DNA of 64,000 bases from Actinomycetota bacterium (GTDB lineage: Bacteria; Actinomycetota; Acidimicrobiia; IMCC26256; VFJJ01): NCBI GenBank assembly GCA_009886115.1, contig VFJJ01000069.1, forward strand, positions 1 to 64,000, read 5' to 3'. Positions 1-11,722 of the stretch are shown piece after piece. How positions within the stretch are numbered: position 1 is the first letter of the stretch; each line of letters opens with the position of its first letter. The notes under the pieces are model-generated. The model worked only from the letters and a program-made list of their open reading frames with translations, was not told the DNA's origin and did no database searches. The position numbers and the translations under genes were made by a program.

Positions 1-175
1 CAGGCGGCGTGACGTGGATCACCTCCCCCGCAGCCACCAACGCCAGGCCCGCACCACGGCCCTCATGGTCTTCGGCCTGGCGTTGGTGGTCGCACTGATC
101 TCGGCGTGCTCCCCGAGACCTCGCTCGAGAACGTCACGCTACGGGCGACCGTCACCCTCCCCGCGATCGACCGAG

Positions 176-919
176 TCAGCCGGACGAGCTCAGCTCCTCG
201 AGACGACGCAACCAAGGATGCGATGGCGCCGAGTGCGAGATGGCCGACGCCAGCCATTCCCGGCTCTCCGCGTCGAGGCGTGGGGCTGCGGCCTCGAAGT
301 CGGGAATGTCCTTCTGCCTGAGGTACCGGCTCTTGAACAAGAGCGCGATCTCCGGCGGGCTGTAGGGGATGCCCGCGAGCTCGTCGGGCGTCCAGAGCAT
401 CCTGACGCTGCGGTCGTAGCGATACACCCATTCGTCGCCCTCGAGCTTGGTCGCGAGCCATTCGACGGCCCAGGGCTGATCGGGGCCGCGTCGACTGACG
501 TAGCGGCGGATGTCGGGCGGCGGTCGGCGGTCACGCCACCGGATCCACGCGCCGTTGTCCACGTAGAAGTGCTCCCACGTCGGCATGGCCTTCAGGATCA
601 GATGCGCATCGTCGGACGCGATCTCGATGTCGAGATCGTGGGGCGGGCGCACGTAACCGACCTGTGCATTGACACAGAACATCCCGCTGACCCGCCAGCG
701 GATCCCTGAGCCCACGAGACACTGCTTCAGCTCGTTGAGCGGAAGCGGAGCGTGGTTCTCCCGGTCGACGAAGCGTCGACGGCGGAGCACGGCGCGGCGC
801 ACCCGTCGCATGTTGTACAGCAACGCCGACCGCTCGATCGGTCCGGACCCCGCCATCGCGTGGGTCGGCGGAACGGCGAGGTCGGAAGCTCGCTGCAGGA
901 GTTGCTGGAGGTTGCGCAC
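176..919 (-). CDS. nucleotidyltransferase-like protein (aminoglycoside adenylyltransferase-like fold suspected)
   Basis: 247 aa ORF with GTG start and a coherent globular sequence (HDLDIEIASDDAHLILKAMPTWEHFYVDNGAWIRW...), resembling nucleotidyltransferase-like hypothetical proteins. Confidence 0.6.
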   Translation of the reverse strand: MRNLQQLLQRASDLAVPPTHAMAGSGPIERSALLYNMRRVRRAVLRRRRFVDRENHAPLPLNELKQCLVGSGIRWRVSGMFCVNAQVGYVRPPHDLDIEIASDDAHLILKAMPTWEHFYVDNGAWIRWRDRRPPPDIRRYVSRRGPDQPWAVEWLATKLEGDEWVYRYDRSVRMLWTPDELAGIPYSPPEIALLFKSRYLRQKDIPDFEAAAPRLDAESREWLASAISHSAPSHPWLRRLEELSSSG

Positions 920-1033
920 ACCGGGGACATCGGCCCCCCGGGGGCGTCACCTGAGAGTTCGAGGAGCAGCTCTTTGCACCTTTCCGGGACATCTGAGCGG
1001 GCCGTCCCCATTCCGTCGGGACTGACGCCGACC

Positions 1034-1810
1034 TCACTGGATCGTGTAGCCCCCGTCGATGGCAACGGCGGCGCCCGACATGAACGATGCCGCCGGAGAC
1101 GCCAGCCAGATCACCAGCGCGGCGATCTCCTCGGGCTCGGCGATGCGACCGATCGGGTGCAGGGCGACCACCTGGGCCTCGTTCTCGGCGAGGTGATCGG
1201 GCCCGGCCGAGCCCAGCCAGTCGTTGACCATCTTGGTGCGGGCCGTGCCGGGGCAGATGGCGTTGATGCGTATCCCCTGAGCGCCGTACTCGAGCGCGGC
1301 GGTGCGCGTGAGGCCGATGACGCCGTGCTTGGCGGCGACGTAGGCGCACATCCCCGGGAAGCCGATCAGCCCGGCACCCGACGACGTGTTCACGATCGCT
1401 CCGCCGTCGCCATGCGCGAGGATCGCCGGGATCTGGTACTTCATCCCGTAGAAGACACCGCTCAGCATGACGCCGATCCCGCGCTCCCAGTCGTCGATCG
1501 GGTAGTCGGGGATGGGTTGGCCGGCGCCGACGATGCCCGCGTTGTTGTGGGCGATGTCGAGGCGGCCGAACTCCCCCACGGTCGTCTGCACGAGCTGCTC
1601 GACGGCTTCCGGTCGCGAGACGTCGGTGTGCACGAACAGCGCCGTGCCGCCCTCGGCGGTGATGGCATCCACCGTGGCTGCCCCACCGGCGTCGTCGACG
1701 TCGGCGCAGACCACCCGGGCCCCGAGGCGGGCGAGCATCGCTGCCGACGCCCGTCCGATCCCGTTGGCCGCACCGGTCACCATCGCCACCCGACCGTCGA
1801 ACTGAGCCAT
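1034..1810 (-). CDS. SDR family NAD(P)-dependent oxidoreductase
   Basis: C-terminal part of ORF 1034..3607, starting at ATG 1810 (MAQFDGRVAMVTGAANGIGRASAAML...NNAGI...YVAAKHGVIGL...AIDGGYTIQ); TGxxxGIG and YxxxK motifs. Confidence 0.9.
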   Translation of the reverse strand: MAQFDGRVAMVTGAANGIGRASAAMLARLGARVVCADVDDAGGAATVDAITAEGGTALFVHTDVSRPEAVEQLVQTTVGEFGRLDIAHNNAGIVGAGQPIPDYPIDDWERGIGVMLSGVFYGMKYQIPAILAHGDGGAIVNTSSGAGLIGFPGMCAYVAAKHGVIGLTRTAALEYGAQGIRINAICPGTARTKMVNDWLGSAGPDHLAENEAQVVALHPIGRIAEPEEIAALVIWLASPAASFMSGAAVAIDGGYTIQ

Positions 1811-1972
1811 GCGCGATCCACCCTCCCCCACTGCGTCGTTCGCAGCCCGTGGCTCGGAGCCTAGGGAAACGGCCGGAGGGGCGCCGAGCCTCGGCCTCAC
1901 CGGCGAGCCGTGTCGGCGTGCGGGCTGCCGATCTACGCTCGCCCGACGAGCTCTCGACGCGACCGGGGTGAC

Positions 1973-3391
1973 ATGACGGTCCTTGGAACCACCGCACCCG
2001 TGCCCCCGCTGCTGCGACGGATCTCGAACGACGAGGTTGCGCCGCTCCCTCACGGACCGGCCGACCTGGCGGCGTTGGCCCGTCTGGCCCACGAGCTCCC
2101 CGACCGGGCTCGGCGGATGGGGCAGGGGATTCACGCCTACACCGAGCAGCGACGAGCGACGGCCGCGACGCTCCGGGCGATCGACGCGGCCCACGGGGGC
2201 GGCTTCTACCCCCTGAGCGAGGACACGACGCTCGATGTCGAAGCCGCCGACGCCGCGTTCTCGGGGCTGACCCCGGTGATCGACGTGCAGACGCACCTCG
2301 TCGACCCGCAGCGCTTCTCGGGCGCCCGCCAGGAGGCGCTGGCGGGCTTCTTGCGCATGGTCGACCCCGAGCGTTGGCCGGGTGCCGTCGACGGCCACGA
2401 GATCGACGCCGCCGCCTGGGCTGCGCTCGTGTTCGGCTCGAGCGAGACGGCGATCGCGTTGCTCACCTCGACCCCGGGACCGCACGACGACAACGTGCTC
2501 ACGAACCGCCAGATCGCCGCGGCTCGCGACCTCGTCGACCGCTACGCCGGCAGCGGACGCGTCCTCACGCACACGATCGTGCACCCCAACCTCGGCCGCC
2601 ACGAGATCGACGCCATCGACGACCTGCGCCGATCGCTGCGACCCTCGGCGTGGAAGGTCTACACGCTGTTCGGCCCTCCGACGCCAAGCTCGCCCGACGG
2701 CGGCTGGTTCCTCGACGACGACATCGGGATGGCGTTCCTCGACCGGGTGAACCAGGTCGGCCCGAGGATCGTCTGTGCGCACAAGGGCCTGGGCGGACCG
2801 ATCCCGTCGGCGTCGGTTCGGACGGCCTCCCCGCGCGACATCGGACCGGCCGCCGCGGCCTTCCCCGGGATCGACTTCGTCGTCTACCACTCGGGCTACG
2901 AGCGCGATCCCGACGGTCACGAAGGCGCGTACGACCTTCGCGCTCCCCTCGACGGGCTCACCGGCGTCGACCGTCTCGTGCGCTCCGTGTCGGATGCCGG
3001 TCTGGGCGCGGGAGCAAACGTCTACGCGGAGCTCGGCAGCACGTGGTTCCTCATGCTGCGCCGCCCTCGCGAAGCGGCTCACGTGCTCGGCAAGTTGCTC
3101 ATGGCCTTGGGGCCCAAACGCATCCTCTGGGGCACCGACAGCATCTGGTACGGCTCGCCGCAGCCGTTGATCGACGCCTTTCGCGCCTTCGAGATCCCCG
3201 AGGCCATGCAGGAGCAGCACGGGTATCCCGCGCTCACCACGGCGATCAAGGAACGGATCCTCGGCGGCAACGCCCAGGCTCTGTACGCCATATCCGACGA
3301 ACACCTCGGCCGCGCGGTCAACGATCGGGAGCGCACCTGGACCAGCGAGGCGGCGACCGACCTGCGCGCCGCCGTCGACGCCGCGAGCTGA
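1973..3391 (+). CDS. amidohydrolase family protein
   Basis: ORF 1910..3391 with ATG at 1973; VIDVQTHLVD near the N-terminus, WGTDSIWYGSPQ near the C-terminus, typical of amidohydrolase_2. Confidence 0.8.
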   Translation: MTVLGTTAPVPPLLRRISNDEVAPLPHGPADLAALARLAHELPDRARRMGQGIHAYTEQRRATAATLRAIDAAHGGGFYPLSEDTTLDVEAADAAFSGLTPVIDVQTHLVDPQRFSGARQEALAGFLRMVDPERWPGAVDGHEIDAAAWAALVFGSSETAIALLTSTPGPHDDNVLTNRQIAAARDLVDRYAGSGRVLTHTIVHPNLGRHEIDAIDDLRRSLRPSAWKVYTLFGPPTPSSPDGGWFLDDDIGMAFLDRVNQVGPRIVCAHKGLGGPIPSASVRTASPRDIGPAAAAFPGIDFVVYHSGYERDPDGHEGAYDLRAPLDGLTGVDRLVRSVSDAGLGAGANVYAELGSTWFLMLRRPREAAHVLGKLLMALGPKRILWGTDSIWYGSPQPLIDAFRAFEIPEAMQEQHGYPALTTAIKERILGGNAQALYAISDEHLGRAVNDRERTWTSEAATDLRAAVDAAS

Positions 3392-3496
3392 CCGGCTCGG
3401 CTCGACCGCGTCACGAGCGGCCGCCCAGGGGAAACGAATGGCCCGAGACGACCGAGCGAGAGCAGCCCGGCCGGGAGCCGATCGTCGAGGCCGGGG

Positions 3497-3525
3497 TTGA
3501 CGAGTTCCGGATCCGGTCATAATGT
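3497..3525 (+). promoter_or_regulatory. candidate sigma70-type promoter TTGACG-N17-TAATGT upstream of the MBL/rhodanese gene
   Basis: TTGACG at 3497-3502 and TAATGT at 3520-3525, 17 bp spacer containing the palindrome CCGGATCCGG (3507-3516). Confidence 0.4.
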
Positions 3526-3553
3526 ACGGACATTCGGCTATCTGGTACGTTGA

Positions 3554-3609
3554 GAGCACCAGAGCACCAGAGCACCAGAGCACCAGAGCACCAGAGCACC
3601 AGAGCACCA
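3554..3609. repeat. 8-bp tandem repeat (GAGCACCA)x7 in the leader of the MBL/rhodanese gene
   Basis: Seven perfect copies of GAGCACCA, 23 bp before the ATG at 3632. Confidence 0.97.
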
Positions 3610-3631
3610 GATCCCGAGCCTGGGAGTTCGC

Positions 3632-5067
<1,436 letters not shown>

Positions 5068-5071
<4 letters not shown>

Positions 5072-6594
5072 CGCGCTACGCCTTCTTGATCGACCACGAC
5101 ACCTGCATCGGCTGCCACGCCTGCACCGTGGCGTGCAAGGCCGAGCACGAGGTGCCGGTCGGGGTCAATCGCACGTGGGTGAAGTACATCGAGAAGGGGC
5201 TCTTCCCCGACTCGCGCCGCTTCTACTCGGTGAATCGCTGCAACCACTGCGACGACGCTCCGTGCGTGGCGATCTGCCCCACCACGGCGCTCTTCCGCCG
5301 CGACGACGGCATCGTCGACTTCGACGACTCGTCGTGCATCGGGTGCAAGTCGTGCATGAACGCCTGCCCGTACGACGCGATCTACATCAACCCCGAGACC
5401 CAGACCGCCCACAAGTGCAACTTCTGCGCCCACCGCATCGAGGTGGGTCTCGAGCCCAGCTGCGTCATCGTGTGCCCGACCCAGTCGATCTTCGCCGGCG
5501 ACATCGAAGATCCGACCAGCAGCATCAGCGTCATGCTGAGCCGCCACCCCACCAAGGTGCGCTCGCCCGAGCAGGGCACGCGCCCTCACGTGTTCTACAA
5601 GGGCGCCGACGAGGCCGCCCTCGATCCGCTGCGGACGCGGATCGCCTCCGACGGGATGATCTGGGCCGACACGACCGAGCACCATCCGACCCTCGCCGTC
5701 GAGCCGTCCGGGCACGGGAGCCAGGTCGTGGCCCGCACCGCGTACACCACCGAGCACCCGATGGCCTGGAAGGGCAAGGTCTCTGCCTACCTCGTCACCA
5801 AGGCCGTCAGCGCCGGCGCGCTCATGGTGGGCGCGCTCGCGGTGCTGCTGGGCCATGCCGACGAGCGGGCCTTCGTGGGGATCGCCCTCCCGATCGTGGC
5901 CCTCATCTTCGCCGGCGTCACCGGGGCTCTGCTGGTCGCAGATCTCAAGCAGCCCAAGCGGTTCCTGTACATCTTCACCCGCCCCCAATGGGGCTCGTGG
6001 TTGGTACGCGGCGCCTTCGTCCTCCTCGGGTACGGCCTCCTCGCCTCGCTGTGGCTGCTCGGCGGCCTGCTCGACGCGCCGGGCCTCATCGAGGCCATCG
6101 CCGCCCCCTCGGCCCTCTTCGCTGCGGGCACGGCCGGCTACACCGCATTCCTGTTCGGCCAGTGCGAGGGACGCGACATGTGGCAGACGCCGCTCCTCCT
6201 GCCGATCCTGTTGGCCCAGGCGGGCATCGGCGGGGCCGGGACCGCGCTGGTGCTCGCTCCGTTGTTCGATCTCCCCGGCGAGTTGACGACGGCGTCGCGC
6301 TGGATGCTGCTCGCCAGCGTGCTGCTGGCTGGGTTCCTGATCGCCACCGAGCTCACGAGCAAGGGCACGGTGCATGTGGAGCTAGCCCAGGGCGCCATGA
6401 CCAGGGGCCCGTACCGGGGCCGGTTCTGGGCCAGCATCGGCATCGGGATGGTGGCGGCAGGTGTGCTCGCCGCGATCGCGATCGGGGCCGACTCCGAGAG
6501 CGTGGCGCTCCTCGCCGGGATCGCTGCCATCGCCGGGGTTGCGTTGTACGAGGACGCCTTCGTTCGGGCCGGGCAATCGGTCCCCCTCTCGTGA
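5068..6594 (+). CDS. fused 4Fe-4S ferredoxin / NrfD-DmsC-type membrane subunit
   Basis: N-terminal CIGCHACTVACK, CNHCDDAPCVAICPT, CIGCKSCMNACP, CNFCAHR cysteine clusters followed by about 8 hydrophobic segments; ATGA overlap with the preceding gene. Confidence 0.88.
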
Positions 6595-6603
6595 GGATCG
6601 GCC

Positions 6604-9555
6604 GTGGCTCTGCTCGATGACCTGCACCGCGCGGCCCAGGCCAACCTGGCCCGCATCGTGCCCGGCAGCCAGCTCACCAACTACGCGCCCGTCGAGCGGT
6701 GGGACGACTGGGAGGAGCTTGATGCCAAAGCGTGGGCGCACGGCGAGCGCAAGAAGCGCCGTTTTCGGCTGATCCCGACGACGTGCTTCAACTGCGAGGC
6801 ATGTTGCGGCCTGCTGGCCTACGTCGACAAGGACACGGGCCAGATCGCCAAGTTCGAAGGGAACCCGACGCACCCCGCGAGCCGCGGACGTAACTGCGCC
6901 AAGGGACCGGCGACGATCACCCAGGTCTACGACCCCGAGCGCATCCTGTATCCGCTCAAGCGAGCCGGGCGCCGGGGCGAGGGGAAGTGGGAACGGGTCA
7001 CCTGGGACCAGGCATTGAGCGAGATCGGCAGCCGTATCGGAACGGCCTTTCGGGAAGGCCGCCACGACGAGGTCATCTACCACGTCGGCCGGCCGGGCGA
7101 CGACAGCTACATGGAGCGGGTGCTCAACGCCTGGGGCATCGACGGCCACAACAGCCACACCAACATCTGCTCGTCGGGCGCCCGGGTCGGTTATGCGGTG
7201 TGGATGGGCTTCGACCGTCCGTCGGGCGACCACGCGAATGCCAAGGTCATCTTCCTCATCTCGTCGCATCTCGAAGCTGGGCACTACTTCAATCCGCACG
7301 CCCAGCGGATCATCGAGGGCAAGATGCGCGGCGCCAAGATCATCTGCGTCGACCCCCGCCTCTCGAACACGGCGTCGATGAGCGACCACTGGTTGCCCGT
7401 GTGGCCGGGCACCGAAGCGGCCATGCTCCTCGCTGTCGCCCGGCTGCTCGTGCAGAAGGGCGCGTGGGACAAGGAGTTCGTGCGGCGCTGGGTGAACTGG
7501 GAGCACTTCCTGGCCGAGTCGCGTCCCGACCTCGAGTGCACGTTCGAGAACGTGGGGCCGGCGCTCATCGAGCACTACGCCGAGTTCACGCCCGAGTACG
7601 CGGCCCGGATCTGCGGTATCGACGAGCAACGCATCCGAGATGTCGCCGACGTCGTGGCCACGTCGGTTCCCGGGCGGTTCAGCTCGCACAACTGGCGTGC
7701 TGCGGCGGCTGGGAACGAGGGCGGCTGGCAGGTGGCCCGGTGCCTGTGGTTGCTCAACGTGCTCACCGGATCGGTCGGCACCGAGGGCGGGGTGAGCCCC
7801 AACGGGTGGAACAAGTTCATCCCCGTCCCCCCCAAGCCCGTGCATCCTCAGGGACGCTGGAACGCTCTCACCTGGCCGGCCGAGTACCCGCTCGCGCACC
7901 ACGAGGCCTCGATCCTGCTACCCCACTTCCTCAAGGAAGGTCGGGGCAAGATCGACACCTATTTCAGTCGGGTGTACAACCCGGTGTGGACCAATCCCGA
8001 CGGCTTCTCCTGGCTCGAGGCGCTCACCGACGAATCGCTGGTGGGCTGTCACGTGGCTCTCACGCCCACGTGGTCGGAGAGCGCGTGGTTCGCCGATTAC
8101 GTGCTGCCGATGGGCAACGGCGCCGAGCGCCACGACCTGGCGTCGTACGAGACCCACAGCGGGCGCTGGATCGGCTTCCGTCAACCGGTGTTCAGGGTCA
8201 ACGCCGAGAAGGAAGGCCGGCCCGTCCACCGCACGTACGAAGCCAACCCGGGTGAGGTGTGGGAGGAGCAGGAGTTCTGGATCGACCTGTCGTGGCAGGT
8301 CGATCCCGACGGCTCGCTCGACATCCGCCGGCATTTCGAGTCGGTGAAGAACCCTGGCGAGCCGCTCGGCATCGACGAGTACTACGAGCTCCTGTTCGGC
8401 ACCTCGATACCGGGCCTGCCCGAAGCGGCCGCTGCCGAGGGGCTCATGCCCTTGGCGTACATGCGCAAGTACGGCGCTTTCGAGATACCAGGGAACCAGT
8501 ACGCCGTACACGAGCGTGAGGTCGGCGCCGACGAGATCGAGCGTCTGGGCGCGGTGCGCGACGACGGCGGCGTGTACCGGGTTCCCGGCACCGCCGGCAT
8601 GTACGACTCGCTCGACGAGATCGACGGGCACATGCCGTTCATCGGAGACGGCTCGCTCGGTGTCGAGATCGACGGACGGGTGAGGTTCGGGTTTCCCACG
8701 CCCTCGCGCAAGCTCGAGATGTACTCCGACGTGCTGCGCGACTGGGGCTGGCCCGAGTACGTGATGCCCGGCTTCATCAAGAGCCACGTGCACTGGGAAG
8801 ACCTCGATCTGGCGGCCGGCGAACGGATCCTGTTACCCACCTTCAGGATTCCGACGCTCATCCACACACGGTCGGCTCAGGCCAAGTGGTTGGCCGAGAT
8901 CAGCCACTCGCACCCGATGTGGATCCATCCGAGCGACGCCGAGCAGCTCGGTATCGCGCCCAACGGCCTCGTGCGGATCACGACGAGCATCGGCCACTTC
9001 GTGATCAAGGCCTGGCGCACCGAGGGGATCCGCCCCGGCGTCGTCGGTGTGTCGCACCACATGGGCCGATGGCGCCTCGACGAGAGCTCGGGGACGTCGC
9101 GTTACTCGTCCGGCCTCAGCGCCATCGCCGGTCCCGACGCCACCTTCGGCCCCGCCGAGGTGCCGAGTGGTCAGCCCGGCCAGTGGAACATGACCCAGGT
9201 TCACGGTGCAGCGCCGTTCGAGTCGTCCGACCCCGACAGCTCACGGGTGTGGTGGAGCGATGCCGGCGTGCACCAGAACCTCACGTTCGGAGTCCAGCCC
9301 GACCCGGTATCGGGCATGCACTGCTGGCTCCAGCGAGTCACCGTCGCCCCGGCCCGGCCCGACGATCGCTACGGCGACATCGCGGTCGACACCCGGAAGT
9401 CGACGCTCATCTATCGCGAGTGGTTGGCCAAGACCAGGCCCGGCCCCGGACCCGGCGGGCTGCGCCGCCCGTTGTGGTTCGCCCGCCCGGTGAAGCCACA
9501 GGCGACGGCGTACGGCACCGCACCGACACCCGCATCGACACCCGGTGAAGGGTGA
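6604..9555 (+). CDS. molybdopterin-dependent oxidoreductase (DMSO reductase family, candidate sulfite/sulfur-compound oxidoreductase)
   Basis: 983 aa; CFNCEACCGLLAYVD...GRNCAKG FeS motif, NICSSGARVG, molydop-binding C-terminal segment; no Tat signal at the N-terminus. Confidence 0.88.
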   Translation: MALLDDLHRAAQANLARIVPGSQLTNYAPVERWDDWEELDAKAWAHGERKKRRFRLIPTTCFNCEACCGLLAYVDKDTGQIAKFEGNPTHPASRGRNCAKGPATITQVYDPERILYPLKRAGRRGEGKWERVTWDQALSEIGSRIGTAFREGRHDEVIYHVGRPGDDSYMERVLNAWGIDGHNSHTNICSSGARVGYAVWMGFDRPSGDHANAKVIFLISSHLEAGHYFNPHAQRIIEGKMRGAKIICVDPRLSNTASMSDHWLPVWPGTEAAMLLAVARLLVQKGAWDKEFVRRWVNWEHFLAESRPDLECTFENVGPALIEHYAEFTPEYAARICGIDEQRIRDVADVVATSVPGRFSSHNWRAAAAGNEGGWQVARCLWLLNVLTGSVGTEGGVSPNGWNKFIPVPPKPVHPQGRWNALTWPAEYPLAHHEASILLPHFLKEGRGKIDTYFSRVYNPVWTNPDGFSWLEALTDESLVGCHVALTPTWSESAWFADYVLPMGNGAERHDLASYETHSGRWIGFRQPVFRVNAEKEGRPVHRTYEANPGEVWEEQEFWIDLSWQVDPDGSLDIRRHFESVKNPGEPLGIDEYYELLFGTSIPGLPEAAAAEGLMPLAYMRKYGAFEIPGNQYAVHEREVGADEIERLGAVRDDGGVYRVPGTAGMYDSLDEIDGHMPFIGDGSLGVEIDGRVRFGFPTPSRKLEMYSDVLRDWGWPEYVMPGFIKSHVHWEDLDLAAGERILLPTFRIPTLIHTRSAQAKWLAEISHSHPMWIHPSDAEQLGIAPNGLVRITTSIGHFVIKAWRTEGIRPGVVGVSHHMGRWRLDESSGTSRYSSGLSAIAGPDATFGPAEVPSGQPGQWNMTQVHGAAPFESSDPDSSRVWWSDAGVHQNLTFGVQPDPVSGMHCWLQRVTVAPARPDDRYGDIAVDTRKSTLIYREWLAKTRPGPGPGGLRRPLWFARPVKPQATAYGTAPTPASTPGEG

Positions 9556-10747
9556 CGGACCTCGTGCATCGTCTCGGCAAAGCGGCGGGCTGACGGTGAC
9601 CACCGACCTCGCGCAGCTCGCCGACCGCCGGGCGGGGTTGGCTGCGCTGCTCGGCCTGTTGTTGTTGGAGGAACCTGGGCCCGGCTTGGCTGATCTGGTG
9701 GCGACCGTCGCCGCTGTGGCCCCTCTGGCTTCAGGTGAGCCAGGAATCGCCGCCGAGTACGAGCGCTGTTTCCTGCGCGGCGTGCCGCTGTACGAGAGCG
9801 TGTTCCTCGGCGACGACGGCCGGTGCGGCGGTCCCGTGGTCGCCGATGTGGTCGAGAGCTACGCCCGGCACGGATTCACCGAGCACAGCGAACGGCGGTG
9901 GCGGGTTGCTGGCCCCGACCACCTCGGACTCGAGCTGCGCTGCTACGCATCGCTGTGCCGGGAGGAGGCGCACGCGTGGCGCAGCGACGTCACCGACGCA
10001 GCCGTCGCGGCCGTCGAGACCGAACGGGTCTTCCTCGCGCGTCACCTGGCTCGATGGGCCGAGCTGGCCCTGCTCGCGTGTGCCCGGCGGGCCGGCGACG
10101 GCCCGTACGCCCCCGCGATCGACGCCGTGCTGGGCTTCGTGCGCGAGGAGCACGACCGCCTCCGCCCGGCACCCACGCTCTCGATGCACGCACCCGGCGT
10201 CGGCGCGTCCGCGGCGTCCGACGACGCCTCGGACGCGCCGAGCCTCCCGACCAACCTCGGACCGGCCCGCCTGGCCCGACTGCTCCTCGCTCCGCAGTCC
10301 TGCGGCACGTGGCTCCCGCACGAAGCGATCGAGGCCGCGGCCCGCTCGATCGGGGTTCCGTGGCGGCCGAGCGACACGCGCAGCGCGCTCAGGCACGTCA
10401 TCGAGTCGGCTCACGACGAGGGGCGCCTCGGTGCGGTGCTGTCGGTGCTGGCCGTCGTCGTCGAGGAGGAGGCGGTGGCGCATGCCGCCCGCGCCGCTGC
10501 CGAGCCGGGCACCGCCGCAACCTGGATGGGCTGGGCCCGCCGAGCAGAAGCCATGGCTCTGCTCCTCCGGAGGATCATCGCCGACGGTCGACTGGGGCGA
10601 GCCGGGCACGCGGTGTCGGAGACCCTGGTCGTCCGCGGGCCTGTCGACGGTGACGGCGCGGCTCTGGCCGACATCATCGACCGCATCGTCGTCGAGCTCA
10701 CCGCTGCCGGTCTTCATGTCGAGCGGAGCTCCTCTCCCCACGAGTGA
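9545..10747 (+). CDS. TorD-like molybdoenzyme chaperone with long C-terminal extension
   Basis: GTG start overlapping the molybdoenzyme gene; EYERCFLRGVPLYESVFLG...DHLGLELRCYASLCREEAHAW...FLARHLARWA is TorD/NarJ-like; alternative GTG at 9596. Confidence 0.7.
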   Translation: MKGDGPRASSRQSGGLTVTTDLAQLADRRAGLAALLGLLLLEEPGPGLADLVATVAAVAPLASGEPGIAAEYERCFLRGVPLYESVFLGDDGRCGGPVVADVVESYARHGFTEHSERRWRVAGPDHLGLELRCYASLCREEAHAWRSDVTDAAVAAVETERVFLARHLARWAELALLACARRAGDGPYAPAIDAVLGFVREEHDRLRPAPTLSMHAPGVGASAASDDASDAPSLPTNLGPARLARLLLAPQSCGTWLPHEAIEAAARSIGVPWRPSDTRSALRHVIESAHDEGRLGAVLSVLAVVVEEEAVAHAARAAAEPGTAATWMGWARRAEAMALLLRRIIADGRLGRAGHAVSETLVVRGPVDGDGAALADIIDRIVVELTAAGLHVERSSSPHE

Positions 10748-10975
10748 TCGCGATGGTGTGCTGTCGAGCCCGTGCCGGCACGGAGATGCGCCAGCACTCG
10801 CCGACCCCTCGCATCGCACGGGTGGGCGGGCGGGCGCCTGCGTGAACAGCATCACCGTCAGCTCGACGCGCTCGTCACCCGACGCCTCGGCGACCGAGCC
10901 CAACGAGCGCAGGCGGACGATCCATTTCCGCTGCGCCATGGACCCAGGCTCGCGCGTTCGGCCGACGGGCGCCCG

Positions 10976-11692
10976 TCAGACGCCGGGGTTCCAGACGATC
11001 GAGTCGTCGACGGGCCGGCGGGGCGACGGCGTGAAGTCGCCGCCGGTCGGATAGGCCACGGGGATCAGCGCGGTCTGGTACCACGATTCGGGAATCCCGA
11101 GGATCGCCGCCATCGCCGGCTGGTCGAGCTGGTGCGCGGTCGTGAGCGCCGAGGCCAGACCCCGGCTGCGAACGGCGAGCTGGAAGCTCCACACCGCCGG
11201 GTAGATCGACGCGAACATCCCCGACTCCATGGTTGCCGGCACGTGCGACGGCCCGATCAGCGTGCCGTAGCGGGCCTGGGCCGCCACGATGTCGTAGCAG
11301 GGGATCACGAGGATGGGCACCTCGCCCATGTGCTGGGCGAGGTGGATGATCGAGCTCGAGATGCGGGCGCCCGCCTCGTCGCCCGCGGCCAGCTTCGCCG
11401 CCAGCATGGTGGAGACGACGGGCTCGGTGAGGATGCGGTACTGCTCACCGACCGTCCGCTTGAGCCCGGGATCGTCGATCACGATCCACTTCCACTCCTG
11501 GGCATTGGATGCGTTCGGTGAGTAGGCGGCGAGCCGGATGCACTCGACGATCATCTCCCGGGGCACGGGCCGTTCGAGATCGAGCCGCCGCCGCACCGCC
11601 TTGGTGGTGGTGAGGAGCCGATCGGTCTGAGCCGTGTCGAACGGAACCCCGCTGAGCCCGGCGACCTCGGGCGGGTCGGGCTGCTCGGCCAC
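10976..11692 (-). CDS. nitroreductase family protein
   Basis: KAVRRRLDLERPVPREMIVECIRLAAYSPNASNAQEWKWIVIDDPGLK... Confidence 0.85.
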   Translation of the reverse strand: MAEQPDPPEVAGLSGVPFDTAQTDRLLTTTKAVRRRLDLERPVPREMIVECIRLAAYSPNASNAQEWKWIVIDDPGLKRTVGEQYRILTEPVVSTMLAAKLAAGDEAGARISSSIIHLAQHMGEVPILVIPCYDIVAAQARYGTLIGPSHVPATMESGMFASIYPAVWSFQLAVRSRGLASALTTAHQLDQPAMAAILGIPESWYQTALIPVAYPTGGDFTPSPRRPVDDSIVWNPGV

Positions 11693-11722
11693 GGGGCTAT
11701 CTCCCTCGTACGTGGACCATCG

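Noticed and set aside
1-175. Possible C-terminal end of an upstream membrane or lipoprotein gene (MVFGLALVVALISAC in ORF 14..709)
   Set aside because: Only a short hydrophobic stretch at the window edge, continuing antisense to the 176..919 gene; cannot be supported.
1811-3607. N-terminal two-thirds of ORF 1034..3607 (-)
   Set aside because: Antisense to the amidohydrolase at 1973..3391, low-complexity Arg/Val/Asp-rich shadow translation; only the SDR part (1034..1810) looks real.
3554-3609. CRISPR-like array
   Set aside because: 8-bp head-to-tail repeat with no spacers; none of the arrays in the window has spacers.
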